Below the pieces are notes generated by a model that worked only from the letters and a program-made list of their open reading frames with translations, did not search any database and was not told the DNA's origin. Of a stretch of DNA of 64,000 nt, positions 55,706 to 64,000 are shown piece by piece. How positions within the stretch are numbered: the first letter of the stretch is position 1; every line of letters starts with the position of its first letter. The DNA lies in contig NZ_JAHLQG010000006.1 in assembly GCF_018919065.1 (NCBI RefSeq), positions 1 to 64,000 on the forward strand, given 5' to 3'. The DNA comes from Blautia sp. MSJ-9 (GTDB lineage: Bacteria; Bacillota; Clostridia; Lachnospirales; Lachnospiraceae). The position numbers and the translations under genes were made by a program.

Positions 55706-56329
55706 CTAATTGTTTTTTGATAAGTAGATATCCTTATTTACAAAATATGCGGTTAAGTTGATCACTGCGGTAAGAAGCAGAAAGATGATTCCAAGGAATA
55801 CTGTGATGCCGCTGGAATGTACCATGATTTTGAACAGATCAGTAAAGGTAATGGAAATATCCTGGATGTAATCGGAAATAATATCCGGAATGCTGGATTT
55901 GATCCGCCATGGGATGTACAGAAAATCCGTTACAACTAAAAAGATACCACTCAGTAAACAAAATCCGTAACTGAGCAGATATTTCCACCGCTTTGTTAAT
56001 AATCCTGAAATTGCTACAGATAAAACAGAAAAAATGCAGGGTACAATAAAACTGATTTTATACATGAAAAGCAATCGGGAAACTTCTTTGATTTCAACAA
56101 GCTGATCTCCAACAACTTTGGCAGTTTCGCCTGCCAGACTATGTACCAGATCTTTCAGTAAGCTGTTTTCACTATCTTCGGAATCCGTTAATGTGGTATC
56201 TTCCAGAAGACTGGTAACATTATTTTTTATAATATCTCCGGCAGTATTGCTGTGTATGGCAGAAGCACCCAGACAGACTGCCGCCAGAAGACCGGTGATC
56301 AATATGATCGTTGTGAACAGTTTATTCAT
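55706..56329 (-). CDS. membrane protein beside the second-locus kinase
   Basis: This encodes 207 residues. An N-terminal signal or anchor (LFTTIILITGLLAAVCLGAS) is followed by ~65 residues probably outside, then three membrane segments (LFMYKISFIVPCIFSVLSVA, LLSYGFCLLSGIFLVVTDFL, TVFLGIIFLLLTAVINLTAY). The family was not recognised. It lies 26 bp after the kinase gene on the same strand, so it is probably co-expressed and may form a complex with the kinase. Confidence 0.72.
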   Translation of the reverse strand: MNKLFTTIILITGLLAAVCLGASAIHSNTAGDIIKNNVTSLLEDTTLTDSEDSENSLLKDLVHSLAGETAKVVGDQLVEIKEVSRLLFMYKISFIVPCIFSVLSVAISGLLTKRWKYLLSYGFCLLSGIFLVVTDFLYIPWRIKSSIPDIISDYIQDISITFTDLFKIMVHSSGITVFLGIIFLLLTAVINLTAYFVNKDIYLSKNN

Positions 56330-56355
56330 GTGGAAATTCCTTCTTTCTTTATTGC

Positions 56356-57636
56356 CTAAATAATATTCATATCTTCCTCTGTATCAGCTTCAGCAGTATC
56401 AGCAGCAACTGTAATCTCTGGCGATTCATTGCAACTTTCTATAAAATCGGAAGTTTCGTTCTGAGCGCTTATATTTATGCTGATCGTCTGATCCTGAGTC
56501 AGATACATGACCCACATAAAAATAATGACAAGAATACAAAGAATAAGGATAACTTTAAGCCCTCTGTATTTCTTTTTCTTTTTAGATTTTTTCTTCTTGG
56601 TGTTACCAGATTCGGATGGTACTGATGCTGGTTTTGGTGCAGGTTTCGGAATCTCTGTGAAATTTTCTGATTCATAAAGTGCAGAATATAACTCCTGCAT
56701 GGACTGGAAACGGTCTTCCGTATGAATACTCATACCTTTTTCAATTGCATAGGCAGCAGCAGGCGGGCAGTCAGAAGCAAGTTCCCGGACTGGCTGCAGG
56801 TTCTCATGATAGGCGCGTTCCAGAGATTCCGGAGGAATGGTTCCTGTGATGCAGCGGTACATTGTGGCGCACAGTGCGTAGACATCTGTCCAGGGACCCT
56901 GATTTCCGTGGGTACGGTATTGCTCTTCCGGTGTATATCCCGGTTTTAACATAATGGACATACTTTTTCCGGTTGAGAAAATATAATCTCTGGCACCGCC
57001 GAAATCCAGAATCTTAATTGATCCGTCCTTACAGAGCATGATATTGTCAGGGCTGATATCACGATGGATCAGATTCATATCATGAACTTTTGCCAGAGAG
57101 TGGATTACTGGCTGCATCATCTGCAACGTCTTTTGAGCAGAGAGTTTTCCTCCATTTTGTTTCAGATAGGATTTCAGGGTTATTCCGTCGATATATTCCA
57201 TTACGATATATGCGGTATGATTTTCTTTGAAGAAATCCTTTACTGAAACGATTTCAGGTAAGTTATTGCACTTTGCCAGAAGCCGTGCTTCGTTAATGAA
57301 TTTCTCCCGTCCTTCTTCAAATATGTCATGCATAGAACTTGAATAAGAAACGACGGTATTACTTTCAGATCTGTTTCTGGTTGCGCAACCATTCGGATAA
57401 TATTCTTTGATTGCAACTTTCATTTCCAGGTTCAGATCCATACCAATATAAGTAATGCCAAAACCACCTTCTCCAATTGCCATACCAAGCAGATATTTCC
57501 CTGCAAGAATGGAAAATGGCTGCAGATGATAAGGTGGGATCTCTGCTGTTTTCGGATCAAATCCGCAGAAAGGGCAGATTTCACTGGCACTGTTTTTTTC
57601 CTGCATGCAGTGTATGCATAAATTTTCTATTTTCAT
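56356..57636 (-). CDS. zinc-ribbon Ser/Thr kinase with C-terminal membrane anchor (second locus)
   Basis: This encodes 426 residues. A zinc ribbon (Cys7, 10, 21, 24) is followed by a kinase domain (~45-330): GEGGFG, Lys77 in VAIKEYYP, HRDISPDN (Asp193) and DFG (Asp211). It is the only kinase in the window with a true DFG. A Lys-rich stretch (~345-358), one membrane segment (~362-382) and only ~45 residues outside follow. It lacks the Sel1 or beta-rich ectodomain of the kinases at 9.3-16.2 kb, so it may need a partner to sense signals, perhaps the next gene's product. Confidence 0.92.
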   Translation of the reverse strand: MKIENLCIHCMQEKNSASEICPFCGFDPKTAEIPPYHLQPFSILAGKYLLGMAIGEGGFGITYIGMDLNLEMKVAIKEYYPNGCATRNRSESNTVVSYSSSMHDIFEEGREKFINEARLLAKCNNLPEIVSVKDFFKENHTAYIVMEYIDGITLKSYLKQNGGKLSAQKTLQMMQPVIHSLAKVHDMNLIHRDISPDNIMLCKDGSIKILDFGGARDYIFSTGKSMSIMLKPGYTPEEQYRTHGNQGPWTDVYALCATMYRCITGTIPPESLERAYHENLQPVRELASDCPPAAAYAIEKGMSIHTEDRFQSMQELYSALYESENFTEIPKPAPKPASVPSESGNTKKKKSKKKKKYRGLKVILILCILVIIFMWVMYLTQDQTISINISAQNETSDFIESCNESPEITVAADTAEADTEEDMNII

Positions 57637-57663
57637 ATGTAACTCCTTGTGTTAGATAGTTTT

Positions 57664-57692
57664 ATTATAATCACAAAATGCTTGTAATACAA
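57664..57692 (-). promoter_or_regulatory. promoter of the second-locus kinase gene
   Basis: On the minus strand TTGTAT (57692-57687), a 17-bp spacer and TATAAT (57669-57664) lie just upstream of the kinase ATG at 57636, with AAGGAG between. The leader would be only ~20 nt. Confidence 0.7.
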
Positions 57693-57724
57693 CCCAAAAT
57701 AAAAGCAGTAATAGCATAACTGTG

Positions 57725-57866
57725 ATTACTATTCACACGCCACTATCCCGCGAGGTGTTTTGGCATGAATATGCCAAAATCCCGAGACATACAGCGCGAC
57801 TTTATGCGATTAGCATAAAGTCTGTGCATCGCGAAGCGTGTTACTGGGCACGGAGTGAACAGTAAC
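57725..57866 (+). repeat. MITE-like intergenic element
   Basis: This ~142-bp element has imperfect terminal inverted repeats: the left end ATTACTATTCACACG resembles the reverse complement of the right end, GTTACTGTTCACTCCG. Inside are two perfect hairpins, TTTTGGCAT/ATGCCAAAA (57758-57779) and GACTTTATGC/GCATAAAGTC (57798-57822). The right 44 bp match 561-604. No transposase is encoded, so it would be moved in trans if mobile. Confidence 0.6.
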
Positions 57867-57985
57867 TAAATATGCGCATAAAATGATGGTCTGCATAGTG
57901 GAAAAACATGAAAACATGTATTATAATGAGTAAGAATATATAGTTTAACCAAACTGCGGAGCAGTTATTTGGTGTAGAGCCACGT

Positions 57986-58012
57986 AGCGAAGCGGATGAT
58001 TTTATCCGCTTG
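57986..58012 (+). repeat. AAGCGGAT hairpin repeat, copy 2
   Basis: This matches 53134-53160 with two mismatches. Here the stem AAGCGGAT / ATCCGCTT is perfect around GATTTT. It lies just before the DUF2752 gene and accounts for a spurious longer reading frame there. Confidence 0.6.
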
Positions 58013-58019
58013 TCAGAAA

Positions 58020-58373
58020 ATGCGTATGAATAGTTTGAAAACATTGAATATAAAAGAAATTGGAAAGAGAGCAGGAGAAATACTGCTGATATTTCTATTC
58101 TGTCTGTTTTACAGATGCCCGTTTAAGTTATTTCTGCACGTCGAATGTCCGGGATGCGGCATGACACGGGCAATAATTTCTGTATTAAAACTGGATTTCA
58201 GACAGGCATTTGCGTATCATCCATTATTTCCAATTGTGATTCTGGGAGGAGTCTATTATGTGTTCCGGACACAGTTTCGGAAATGGCTTCACATTGGAGC
58301 TAAACAGGAAAATGTAATGCTGCTGGTAGCTGGACTGATTTTTCTTGGAAGATGGATATGGATGAAAATTTAA
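58020..58373 (+). CDS. DUF2752 membrane protein
   Basis: This encodes ~117 residues (start at ATG 58020 or 58026; upstream codons fall in the repeat). The CPGCGMTRA motif in the first part is the hallmark of DUF2752, followed by a AYHPLFP motif. Two to three membrane segments are seen (EILLIFLFCLFYRC, LFPIVILGGVYYVF, VMLLVAGLIFLGRWI). The function of the family is unknown. Confidence 0.85.
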   Translation: MRMNSLKTLNIKEIGKRAGEILLIFLFCLFYRCPFKLFLHVECPGCGMTRAIISVLKLDFRQAFAYHPLFPIVILGGVYYVFRTQFRKWLHIGAKQENVMLLVAGLIFLGRWIWMKI

Positions 58374-58425
58374 TCAATTAAGATTAAGATAGAAATCTTT
58401 GTGAGAAGTACGAGGGAGGAACAAG

Positions 58426-59460
58426 ATGCTTGAAAAAAGAAAGAGCCGTGTGAAATTTATCATTCTTACAGTGCTTTGTATTGTACTGGCGGGAATTTCC
58501 GTGGCGGAAGGATTTTTGTATTTACAGACAAAAAGAAATTATGATCATTTACAGTCGCAGAAGACAGAAATTAAACAAAAATATAAGGCAGTCAAAAGTC
58601 AGGTAAGTGAAAAGGATGAGAAGATAACTCAGCTTGAACAGGATGTGGAAGATTTAAAGCAGCAGGTGCAGACTTTACAGCAAACCCAGACAGAAGTTGC
58701 CCAGCAGAATGAAGAAGCACAGGCAGCGGAGGCACAGACAGAGATAACGCAGGAAGAAGGAATGCTTTCTCCATCATCAGGAGATTCAGCATTTTCAGAT
58801 GTACATCTAAGAGTCAACGAGCCAATCAGTGATGATGAAATTATAAATATCGATAAATATTTTACTTCCTCTGTAATCGAAAGAGGCGATGAGATTTTTA
58901 ACAGAATTAACGGGAAATCCTATCGTGACAATGACGATATTGCCTTAGAAGATCTTAGATATCTGACTATCCCATATTATAATTTTGAGCAGCAGGTGAT
59001 ATTGGGAGAGATGATTGTTAACAAGGATATTGAGGAAGATGTGCGGAGTATTTTCAAAGAGTTATTTAATAATAAATATGAGATAAATTCTATGAAATTG
59101 ATTGATGATTACTGGCAGATAGGAAGTGGTGGAAATATTGCAGATAACAATTCTATTGAAGCTAATAATACCTCATGTTTCTGCTACAGACCGGTAACAG
59201 GTGGCGAGAGTATTTCCAATCACGGCTATGGAAGAGCAATAGACATTAATCCACAGCAGAACCCTTATGTGGAAAATGGGGGAAATAGCCATAGAAATGC
59301 AGACGAGTATGTGAACAACAGATATGTTGGTGAGCCACATGTGATCGTAGCAAGTACTGAAGATATCTGTTACTCCACATTTAAGAAATATGGATTCACC
59401 TGGGGAGGTAATTGGACGAATCCGATAGATTATCAGCACTTTGAAAAGCCAGTATTCTAA
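58426..59460 (+). CDS. membrane-anchored M15-type peptidase (D-Ala-D-Ala carboxypeptidase / endolysin-like)
   Basis: This encodes 344 residues. An N-terminal membrane anchor (~8-28, FIILTVLCIVLAGISVAEGF) precedes a coiled coil (~30-95) rich in Gln and Glu. The C-terminal catalytic domain (~215-344) has the M15 zinc motifs: His and Asp in ISNHGYGRAIDINPQQNPY and the last His in DYQHFEKPVF. M15C enzymes cut peptidoglycan cross-bridges. It faces outside. Placed in the second kinase/FHA locus, it adds a wall-acting enzyme to the set. Confidence 0.88.
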   Translation: MLEKRKSRVKFIILTVLCIVLAGISVAEGFLYLQTKRNYDHLQSQKTEIKQKYKAVKSQVSEKDEKITQLEQDVEDLKQQVQTLQQTQTEVAQQNEEAQAAEAQTEITQEEGMLSPSSGDSAFSDVHLRVNEPISDDEIINIDKYFTSSVIERGDEIFNRINGKSYRDNDDIALEDLRYLTIPYYNFEQQVILGEMIVNKDIEEDVRSIFKELFNNKYEINSMKLIDDYWQIGSGGNIADNNSIEANNTSCFCYRPVTGGESISNHGYGRAIDINPQQNPYVENGGNSHRNADEYVNNRYVGEPHVIVASTEDICYSTFKKYGFTWGGNWTNPIDYQHFEKPVF

Positions 59461-59502
59461 GTAATGCGAATAGATAACTAAAACAATGGAAGGACCAATA
59501 GT

Positions 59503-60234
59503 ATGATAAGTTATTCAATGATAAGCCGCCCAGGCAGCAGGCAGTGTAATGAGGATTCTGTAGAGATGTGTACGATGGAAGGAAACTATGTATTTACACT
59601 TGCAGACGGCCTTGGCGGTCATGGGGGCGGGGACGAAGCCTCGGCCTGTGTGACAGGAGAAGCAATTGATGTATTCCGGCGGGAGAGAGACAGCAGTGAG
59701 TATCTGTCTCATGCGTTTGAGAATGCACAGCAATGGCTTCTGCAGAAGAAAGCACAAAAAGGAAAGAAAGAAGAAATGAAGAGTACTATGGTAGTGCTCC
59801 AGATTACAGAAAAACAGATTCGCTGGGGACATATCGGAGATTCCAGGCTCTATTATTTCCACAAAGACCGGATGGTAAGCAGAACCCTGGATCACAGCGT
59901 ACCGCAGATGCTTGCTCTGGGAGGCCAGATTAAAGAAGGAGAGATTCGGCATCATAAGGACAGAAACAAGGTCCTGCGAGTTCTTGGAACACCTTGGGAG
60001 GGCGAAGCTTATTCACTGGCAGACCCTATTGAGATAACAGGCGATCAGGCATTTATCCTCTGCTCCGACGGTTTCTGGGAACTGATCACAGAGAAAGAGA
60101 TGGAGAAAACCCTGAAGCAGTCCTACAGTGTAGCACAATGGCTTGAGAAGATGGAGAAGATTGTGCAGAAGCATGGTGAGGGCAAAGATATGGATAATTA
60201 TTCTGCAATTTGTGTTTATATTGATTCTAAGTAA
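59503..60234 (+). CDS. PP2C-family protein phosphatase (3 of 3, second locus)
   Basis: This encodes 243 residues. Motifs: SRQCNEDSVE, the metal motif LADGLGGHGGG, WGHIGDSRLYYF, LDHSVPQMLALGGQI, LCSDGFWELI and MDNYSAICVYI. It is soluble and close to the phosphatase at 20313. It probably opposes the kinase at 56356. It lies 42 bp after the M15 peptidase gene and 151 bp before the FHA gene. Confidence 0.93.
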   Translation: MISYSMISRPGSRQCNEDSVEMCTMEGNYVFTLADGLGGHGGGDEASACVTGEAIDVFRRERDSSEYLSHAFENAQQWLLQKKAQKGKKEEMKSTMVVLQITEKQIRWGHIGDSRLYYFHKDRMVSRTLDHSVPQMLALGGQIKEGEIRHHKDRNKVLRVLGTPWEGEAYSLADPIEITGDQAFILCSDGFWELITEKEMEKTLKQSYSVAQWLEKMEKIVQKHGEGKDMDNYSAICVYIDSK

Positions 60235-60385
60235 AATACTTACAGGAATCAGACTATGGATGCTTATATTTATAAAGAATATAGAAATTGAACATAGAAT
60301 ATTTATCCGTTGAATAATCAAAATCTATGATTAAAAAATAATTTGAATATTCTTCAACAAAAAAGTTTGAGTGGGGAAGAGAAAC

Positions 60386-60982
60386 ATGGCAATTGTAAAG
60401 TGTGAAAACGGGCATTTTTTTGACAACAACAAATATACTTCCTGCCCGTATTGTGTGAAACTGGAAAACGAAAGAAACCGGTATGAAGAGCAGATGCGGG
60501 ATCAGGTGACAATTATGATCCCAAAGAGGGATGATAGTGCAGAAACATCAGAGTCTGTGACTGTCGGTCTGTATGAGCCACCCAAGGGTGATGACCAGAA
60601 AACCATCGGCGTTTTCGGCAGACAGTCAGGTAAAGATTTCGTGACAGGATGGCTGGTGTGCACGAAGGGAAGGGAAAAAGGAAGAGACTACCGCATTTAT
60701 AATGGAAACAACTGGATCGGAAGAGGCTACCAGATGGACATCTGTATCGTAGATGACCCTGCCATTTCAAGAGAAAGACATGCAGTGCTGGTCTATGATC
60801 ACAGGTCCAACAAATTTTTCCTCTCACCTGGGTGTGGAACTATCACAATGGTCAACCATGAGATGCTTGTAAAAGCAAAAGAAATAAAGAGCAGAGACAA
60901 GATCACACTTGGAGAGAGTGAATTTACATTTGTTCCGTTCTGCGTGGAGGGAGAAACATGGGAGAGAGAAGAAAAAGAATAG
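60386..60982 (+). CDS. cytosolic FHA protein with N-terminal zinc-knuckle (second locus)
   Basis: This encodes 198 residues from the ATG at 60386 behind GGGGAAGAG. The N-terminal Cys6, His10, Cys20, Cys23 pattern (CENGHFFDNNKYTSCPYC) matches 17592. A linker with several Thr sites follows (DQVTIMIPKRDD, DQKTIGVFG). The FHA domain (~85-190) has GWLVCTKGREKGRDYRI, WIGRGYQMDI and ISRERHAVL. It overlaps the VWA-FHA gene by 25 bp, a sign of coupled translation. Confidence 0.9.
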   Translation: MAIVKCENGHFFDNNKYTSCPYCVKLENERNRYEEQMRDQVTIMIPKRDDSAETSESVTVGLYEPPKGDDQKTIGVFGRQSGKDFVTGWLVCTKGREKGRDYRIYNGNNWIGRGYQMDICIVDDPAISRERHAVLVYDHRSNKFFLSPGCGTITMVNHEMLVKAKEIKSRDKITLGESEFTFVPFCVEGETWEREEKE

Positions 60983-62652
60983 GAAAAATAATAGGACTTC
61001 TGCTGACAGGAATGTGTCTGATGCTTCCATTTAATGTATATGCGCAGTCCTGTGAGATAGAGCAGATTTCCTTACATATGCCGGATGTAAGAGTGTATTA
61101 CCGCAGTGACCAGCAGGAGCAGAATTATGAAGCATATCTGGGTGGGGAAGCTCTGAACTATGATAAATCCGCACAATTCAGCGAGCTGAATGAAGGTGTC
61201 GATTATTACATTCTTTTGGATATCTCAGCGTCCATTCCGGACAGTCAGTTTGCAAATATCAAAGATGGTATCATTAATTTTATCTCATCTGAAGGTGAAA
61301 AGGATAAATGTGTTCTTCTGACTTTTGGTGATGAATCAAATGTAGTGTTGAATGGTTCTGAGAATCCACAGGATGCAGCAGCTGTTGTCCAGGGATTGAA
61401 GAATGACGATATGGAAACTGTACTGTTTCAGACACTGGTCAAGACTGCAGACATGATCGATCAGGCGGCACAGACAGAGGAGAAACGCCGGGTAATCATT
61501 ACGATCACAGATGGCGAAGATTGTGTGACAGGACAGGCGACTTCCAATGAGGCAGTAAGCGAACTGAATCATAAGGGAATTCCGATGTATGCCATTGCAG
61601 TAGACGTTGGAAAAGAAGAATATATCAACAGTTTCGGAGAACTTGCCCGAAATACAGGTGGTACCCTGAGTATCTTTAATTCAGGAACTTGTCTGGATCT
61701 TATGAATCAGATCCGAAATACAGTCCAGGACAGTTACGTGGCATTCTTCCACAGTGATACCAATGTAGCAAGCAACACAAGAGAAGACCTGACTGTGAAA
61801 TTTCTGGATCAGCAGGTAACTGATACAAAAGAGGTAATCCCTACAAGATGGATTCCGGATACGGAAGCACCACAGGTAGTTCAGTGGGAAAAAGAGAGCG
61901 ATAACGAACTGAAACTGACATTCTCTGAGAAAGTTCTGAATGCCGATAACCTGGCAGATTATAAGGTAGAAAGAGACGGCGAAGCTGTTGCCGTAGACTC
62001 TGTTTTTTATTCAGAGAAAGAAACGCCTTATGCAGTTCTTACTTTCAAGGACAAACTGTATACAGGAAACTATCAGATTAATTTTTCCGGCATTACAGAC
62101 TGCTCCATGGAGAAGAACGGTATCACAAAGCTGGACAGCTTTGATCTGGACGGAGCGAAAAAGGGCAAATCTACAACGTTCTGGATCATTCTGATCGCAG
62201 GAATTGCAGCAGTGGTAGTAGCTGGCGTGATTATTGTAGTTGTGGTGACTTATAAGAAAGTCAAGAAGAACAAAGGCGTAATCTATGTGGATGGCAAAGC
62301 AACCCTGGCATCCAATGTGGATGTGAAGCAGCATGTTTCCGTGGTAAATCTTCCGCAGAAAACAGTTACTTTCCTGATGAAAGATCAGATCAATGGAAAA
62401 TGTGAGCTGAAGATTACGATCAATGGAAGTGCTATGGCAGGACGAAGCGATGACTGTGATATTTACTTCGATGATCCAAAGATGTCCAGACAGCATTTTG
62501 CACTGGAGACAGATGGAAATGATGTTTATATCACAGATCTGGAGAGCAGTAACGGAACATTAGTTAACGGAGTTCGCCTGAACAGGAGAAGAAAGCTTTT
62601 GCCGAATGATGAAATTACAGCAGGGAATATCCAGGCAAAAATTGTCTGGTAA
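60958..62652 (+). CDS. outside VWA domain / membrane / cytosolic FHA protein (second locus)
   Basis: This encodes 564 residues, with the ATG at 60958 behind GGAGGGAG. A signal peptide (~1-30, ending VYA) precedes a VWA domain with MIDAS Asp88, Ser90, Ser92 in YYILLDISASIP. A beta-rich region (~290-395) follows, then a membrane segment (~405-430, WIILIAGIAAVVVAGVIIVV). The FHA domain (~490-562) is canonical: MAGRSDDCDI, MSRQHFAL, ESSNGTLVNG. It is a paralogue of 23221, with an intact phosphothreonine site. It is the last gene of the second locus. Confidence 0.92.
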   Translation: MGERRKRIGKIIGLLLTGMCLMLPFNVYAQSCEIEQISLHMPDVRVYYRSDQQEQNYEAYLGGEALNYDKSAQFSELNEGVDYYILLDISASIPDSQFANIKDGIINFISSEGEKDKCVLLTFGDESNVVLNGSENPQDAAAVVQGLKNDDMETVLFQTLVKTADMIDQAAQTEEKRRVIITITDGEDCVTGQATSNEAVSELNHKGIPMYAIAVDVGKEEYINSFGELARNTGGTLSIFNSGTCLDLMNQIRNTVQDSYVAFFHSDTNVASNTREDLTVKFLDQQVTDTKEVIPTRWIPDTEAPQVVQWEKESDNELKLTFSEKVLNADNLADYKVERDGEAVAVDSVFYSEKETPYAVLTFKDKLYTGNYQINFSGITDCSMEKNGITKLDSFDLDGAKKGKSTTFWIILIAGIAAVVVAGVIIVVVVTYKKVKKNKGVIYVDGKATLASNVDVKQHVSVVNLPQKTVTFLMKDQINGKCELKITINGSAMAGRSDDCDIYFDDPKMSRQHFALETDGNDVYITDLESSNGTLVNGVRLNRRRKLLPNDEITAGNIQAKIVW

Positions 62653-62761
62653 CTATACATAGAAGGAAATTAACAGTTAAATATAAATTATAAAATCATA
62701 TAAGTATATGTTGAGTTTTATAAGATATTAGAATAGGATATTATTGAAAGGAGTTGATACT

Positions 62762-63421
62762 TTGAGTAAATATTATTCTATACATGAATTTTCAAAAATT
62801 ATAGGCGTATCTGCCCAGACATTACGAAATTGGGATGCCAATGGAAAACTTCATCCGCATCATACTACAGTAAGTGGCTATAGATATTATTCTGATGAGC
62901 AACTCAACCAGGTAATAAATGTAAAGCCTAAAAACCGCATTACAATTGGATATTGTCGCGTTTCCAGCCATAAACAGAAAGATGATCTGGAACGACAGAT
63001 TGATAATGTTAAGACATATCTTTTGGCAAAAGGACAGCCATTTGAGATAATAAGTGATATCGGTTCCGGGATTAATTATAAGAAAAAAGGACTTCAGGAA
63101 TTAATCAGGCGAATATCTCAAAATCAGGTTGAAAAGGTTGTTGTTTTATATAAAGACCGGCTATTACGATTTGGTTTTGAGCTGATAGAATATATCACTT
63201 CACTTTATAATTGTGAGATTGAGATCATTGATAATACTGAAAAATCCGAACAGCAGGAACTTGTTGAAGATCTGGTTCAGATAATCACAGTATTCAGTTG
63301 TAAATTACAAGGAAAACGAGCGAATATAGCTAAGAAACTTATCCGTGAACTGATACAGGAGGAAACAGATGGTAAAAGCCATAAAAGTAATGCTGATACC
63401 AAACAATGTACAGAAAACTAA
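62762..63421 (+). CDS. tnpA: IS607-family serine recombinase TnpA
   Basis: This encodes 219 residues from TTG 62762, set by AAAGGAG at 62747-62753. A MerR-like helix-turn-helix (YSIHEFSKIIGVSAQTLRNW) precedes the catalytic domain of a small serine recombinase. The nucleophile Ser is in IGYCRVSSHKQKDDL, followed by RQIDNV, SDIGSGINYKKKGLQELIRR and VVLYKDRLLRFGFELI. It moves the element through a circular intermediate. Its last 53 bp overlap tnpB in another frame. Confidence 0.93.
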   Translation: MSKYYSIHEFSKIIGVSAQTLRNWDANGKLHPHHTTVSGYRYYSDEQLNQVINVKPKNRITIGYCRVSSHKQKDDLERQIDNVKTYLLAKGQPFEIISDIGSGINYKKKGLQELIRRISQNQVEKVVVLYKDRLLRFGFELIEYITSLYNCEIEIIDNTEKSEQQELVEDLVQIITVFSCKLQGKRANIAKKLIRELIQEETDGKSHKSNADTKQCTEN

Positions 63422-64000
63422 GATGTTTCAGTACGCAGGTGCTTCAAGATTTGCTTATAACTGGGCTTTGGCCAGGGAAATAGAAAACTATGAAAAAGGC
63501 GGAAAATTCCTTTCAGATGCAGAACTCAGAAAAGAATTTACAAAGCTTAGACATTCTGATGAATATGCGTGGTTATTGAGTATTTCAAATAATGTAACCA
63601 AACAGGCGATCAAAGATGCCTGTACTGCGTATAAGAACTTTTTTAAGGGTTTGCAGAAATTCCCAAGATTCAAGTCAAAAAAGAGATCAATGCCGAAGTT
63701 CTATCAGGACAACGTTAAGATACGCTTCAGTAATACACACGTTAAATTTGAAGGCTTTTCTTCCAGCAGGAAAGCAAATAAACAAAAAATGAATTGGGTA
63801 AGACTTGCAGAACATGGACGTATTCCGACAAATGCTAAATATATGAACCCGAGAATATCCTTTGACGGATTGAACTGGTGGATCAGCGTATGTGTAGAAT
63901 TTCCTGACTGCAGGGAAACACTTAATGATGACGGAGTCGGCATAGACCTGGGAATCAAAGATCTGGCTGTCTGCTCTGATGGAACTAAGTATAAGAACAT
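63369..64000 (+). CDS. tnpB: TnpB RNA-guided nuclease, 3' end missing (window edge)
   Basis: The frame opens at ATG 63369 and stays open to the last base (210 codons). It starts MVKAIKVMLIPNNVQKTKMF and contains RFAYNWALA, KKRSMPKFYQDN, the ISFDGLNWWISVCVE strand pair and GVGIDLGIKDLAVCSDG. The last carries the first RuvC catalytic Asp. TnpB proteins are RNA-guided DNA nucleases and the ancestors of Cas12. The remaining RuvC motifs and zinc finger lie beyond the window. It overlaps tnpA by 53 bp. Confidence 0.92.
   Translation, partial: MVKAIKVMLIPNNVQKTKMFQYAGASRFAYNWALAREIENYEKGGKFLSDAELRKEFTKLRHSDEYAWLLSISNNVTKQAIKDACTAYKNFFKGLQKFPRFKSKKRSMPKFYQDNVKIRFSNTHVKFEGFSSSRKANKQKMNWVRLAEHGRIPTNAKYMNPRISFDGLNWWISVCVEFPDCRETLNDDGVGIDLGIKDLAVCSDGTKYKN

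Larger units (their letters stand above)
62762..64000 (+). mobile_element. IS607-type element (tnpA and tnpB), cut by the window edge
   Basis: Overlapping tnpA (serine recombinase) and tnpB genes in this order define the IS607 family. The left end should lie in the AT-rich 109 bp between 62653 and 62762, but IS607 has no terminal inverted repeats, so it cannot be fixed by eye. The right end, with the guide RNA region of TnpB, is outside the window. Confidence 0.85.

Overview
The window reads as chromosome of a gut Firmicute of the Lachnospiraceae type (Blautia/Ruminococcus/Dorea-like). The DNA is AT-rich, ribosome binding sites are strong AGGAGG types, and TTG/GTG starts are common. There is a bile salt hydrolase, an alpha-galactosidase, a YicI-type alpha-xylosidase and a THF riboswitch in front of a folate transporter gene. 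The species call is inference from gene content only.

Layout. 0-1.7 kb: a small membrane protein gene behind tandem LexA-type boxes, then birA. 1.9-3.7 kb (minus): ECF sigma factor, zinc-type anti-sigma factor and a membrane protein. 3.9-34.1 kb (plus): one long accessory locus made of eukaryote-like Ser/Thr kinases, PP2C phosphatases and FHA phosphothreonine readers. Many FHA domains are fused through a membrane segment to outside-facing modules (VWA, trypsin-like protease) or to an intramembrane PrsW-type protease. The locus ends in secreted proteins (YARHG/SH3, papain-like protease with Big2/FnIII, and a three-member family of unknown exported proteins). 34.3-55.5 kb: ordinary genes, namely an AlaX-like editing protein, amidohydrolase, lipoprotein, folT, GNAT, SGNH hydrolase, the complete F1Fo ATP synthase operon, bsh, a LacI regulator, GH36 and GH31. 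55.7-62.7 kb: a second, smaller kinase/PP2C/FHA/VWA locus clearly related to the first. 62.8 kb to the end: an IS607-type element with tnpA and a truncated tnpB.

How the parts may work together (inference). The kinases have a cytosolic catalytic domain, one membrane segment and an outside Sel1 or beta-rich domain. The FHA proteins have the reverse order, with an outside sensor or enzyme, one membrane segment and a cytosolic FHA. Kinases would phosphorylate threonines that the FHA tails bind, PP2C enzymes would reset the marks, and the whole would form a membrane-spanning phospho-hub linked to exported proteins. A kinase-NACHT NTPase fusion stands near the start of this locus. The VWA + PP2C + kinase trio recalls the TerY-P triad described for tellurite-type gene clusters, but the FHA-protease fusions and the secreted set go beyond it.

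The strongest non-coding signals are in the ATP synthase leader. It holds six 26-nt tandem repeats enclosed by a perfect 15-bp inverted repeat, followed by a good ribosome binding site positioned for an ACG codon. Other regulatory DNA includes a THF riboswitch followed by a start-stop mini-ORF, a duplicated leader before two secreted-protein genes, and a MITE-like intergenic repeat family. No rRNA, tRNA or CRISPR array was seen.
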